In this document: positions 5,264 to 6,187 of the stretch, one piece after another
Numbering within the stretch: the stretch's first letter is position 1
How the letters are laid out: the number at the start of each line of letters is the position of its first letter
Made by a program: the position numbers and the translations under genes
The notes under the pieces: model-generated
What the model saw: the letters and a program-made list of their open reading frames with translations, nothing else
What the model was told of the DNA's origin: nothing
Database searches by the model: none
Assembly (NCBI GenBank): GCA_038319625.1
Contig: JBBQDK010000146.1
Coordinates: 1 to 6,187, forward strand
Direction: 5' to 3'
DNA from: JBBQDK01 sp038319625
Lineage (GTDB): Bacteria > Pseudomonadota > Gammaproteobacteria > JBBQDK01
Length of the DNA: 6,187 nucleotides

Positions 5264-5323
5264 TGAAATTGAAAATGAGAGCACCTCTCCCTCCGGGGAT
5301 AGGGTGAGGGGGTGACAATTTCA
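5264..5323. repeat. Nested inverted repeat containing GC-rich repeat copy C
   Basis: Outer arms TGAAATTG (5264-5271) and CAATTTCA (5316-5323) are exact inverted repeats of 8 bp. Inside lies a GC-rich imperfect hairpin (5282-5314), CACCTCTCCCT...AGGGTGAGGGGGTG. Its reverse complement begins CCCCCTCACCCT, matching the start of the repeat at 1366-1400, so it is a member of the same family in the opposite orientation. It separates the fusion gene (stop at 5240) from the dehydrogenase start (5384). It could attenuate transcription, but no U-run follows, so it is not called as a terminator. Confidence 0.6.
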
Positions 5324-5383
5324 GCGCTCTGCTCCCCCTAAACCCAGCCTCTTTAGTAATGAGAATTTATAAGGAACACTAAG

Positions 5384-6187
5384 ATGAATGTAGTGATGAT
5401 AGGTTCCGGCTATGTAGGCTTGGTATCCGGTGCCTGTTTCGCGGAATTCGGCGCGCACGTAACCTGTGTGGATGTGGATGAATCAAAAATTTCACAGCTT
5501 AATGCTGGCAAGATTCCCATCTACGAGCCGGGTCTGGAAAGTCTGGTGGTCCGCAATGTTGCGTCGGGGCGTTTATTATTCACAACGGATCTGGGCAAGC
5601 ATGTGGCTGAAGCCAATTTGGTGTTTATCGCGGTCGGCACGCCGACACGTCGAGGTGACGGACATGCCGATCTTAGTTATGTATATGCTGCTGCTAAACA
5701 AGTCGCCAAGTTCCTTTCCGGCTACACAGTGATTGTCGACAAGTCTACTGTCCCAGTGGGGACTGCACGCCAGGTGCAACGTATCATTAAAGAAGAAAAC
5801 CCTGCCGCCGATTTCGATGTCGCATCGAATCCGGAATTTCTGCGCGAAGGTGCGGCAATCAGTGACTTCATGCGGCCAGATCGCGTTGTTCTCGGTGTCG
5901 AAAGTGATCGGGCCGTGGCCTTGCTGCGCGAGCTTTACCGCCCCATCAATCTCATTGAAGCGCCGATTATGGTGACAAATCTCGAAAGTGCCGAGTTGAT
6001 CAAATATGCCTCAAATGCCTTTCTTGCTACCAAGATCAGCTTCATCAATGAACTGTCACCGCTTTGCGAGATGATTGGCGCTGATGTGCATGCGGTTGCA
6101 AAAGGCATGGGTCTGGACGGACGCATAGGGAAAAAGTTTTTACATGTCGGCCCGGGTTATGGCGGTTCATGCTTTCCAAAGGACACC
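5384..6187 (+). CDS. ugd: UDP-glucose 6-dehydrogenase, 3' end cut by window
   Basis: NAD-dependent enzyme that oxidises UDP-glucose to UDP-glucuronate, a precursor of uronic-acid polysaccharides. The first 268 residues are present and the frame runs intact to the window edge without a stop; family members are usually about 430-450 residues. Visible features are the Rossmann motif GSGYVGL (7-13), VDVDESKI, the STVPVGT segment (121-127), NPEFLREG (149-156), Lys207 and Asn211 in LIKYASNAF, and the catalytic nucleophile Cys263 in GGSCFPKD (260-267). The ribosome binding site AAGGA (5371-5375) lies eight bases before the ATG. GDP-mannose dehydrogenase is the main alternative, since the family shares these motifs, but the overall sequence reads as the UDP-glucose (Ugd/TuaD-like) type. 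Being next to a PAPS-forming gene suggests a polysaccharide locus. A repeat-filled gap of 143 bases lies between them, so co-transcription is possible but not shown. Confidence 0.93.
   Translation, partial: MNVVMIGSGYVGLVSGACFAEFGAHVTCVDVDESKISQLNAGKIPIYEPGLESLVVRNVASGRLLFTTDLGKHVAEANLVFIAVGTPTRRGDGHADLSYVYAAAKQVAKFLSGYTVIVDKSTVPVGTARQVQRIIKEENPAADFDVASNPEFLREGAAISDFMRPDRVVLGVESDRAVALLRELYRPINLIEAPIMVTNLESAELIKYASNAFLATKISFINELSPLCEMIGADVHAVAKGMGLDGRIGKKFLHVGPGYGGSCFPKDT

Noticed and set aside
5466..5975. Plus-strand frames of 88 and 80 codons within ugd
   Set aside because: They are out-of-frame readings of the dehydrogenase, whose own frame is open from 5384 to the window end with all catalytic motifs.

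Overview
The window looks like a chromosomal segment of a gammaproteobacterium. The evidence is a mutY gene followed on the same strand by yggX, a pairing typical of gammaproteobacteria, plus proteobacterial-style GC-rich coding and a tRNA-Phe close to its E. coli-type form. I cannot name a genus. The left part (mutY, amrS) is clearly GC-rich. The part to the right of tRNA-Phe is visibly less so, and the intergenic stretch just after the tRNA is AT-rich.

Layout: (1) 19-1089 +, mutY, adenine DNA glycosylase. (2) 1090-1511, a repeat-rich, gene-free spacer of about 420 bases that separates mutY from its usual neighbour. (3) 1512-1778 +, yggX, a Fe(II)-trafficking / oxidative damage protection protein. 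(4) 1911-2996 -, a radical SAM enzyme of the AmmeMemoRadiSam (AmrS) type, convergent with yggX and ending at a strong minus-strand terminator. (5) 3161-3236 +, tRNA-Phe(GAA), with a good promoter and a separate plus-strand terminator-like hairpin upstream. (6) 3237-3488, an AT-rich leader region holding a three-way-junction-like inverted repeat. (7) 3489-5240 +, an ATP sulfurylase / APS kinase fusion whose kinase half looks intact but whose sulfurylase half has lost residues in three signature motifs. (8) 5241-5383, a spacer with another member of the GC-rich repeat family. (9) 5384 to the window end +, a UDP-glucose 6-dehydrogenase, cut by the window edge.

How they may fit together: mutY and yggX both protect against oxidative damage. 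The APS kinase fusion would supply PAPS (activated sulfate) and the dehydrogenase would supply UDP-glucuronate. Their adjacency just after a tRNA gene, with a composition shift, is what one would expect at the start of a surface-polysaccharide locus, possibly one making a sulfated uronic-acid polymer. That is inference: no sulfotransferase or glycosyltransferase lies inside the window. The observation most worth following up is the degenerate ATP sulfurylase half of the fusion.
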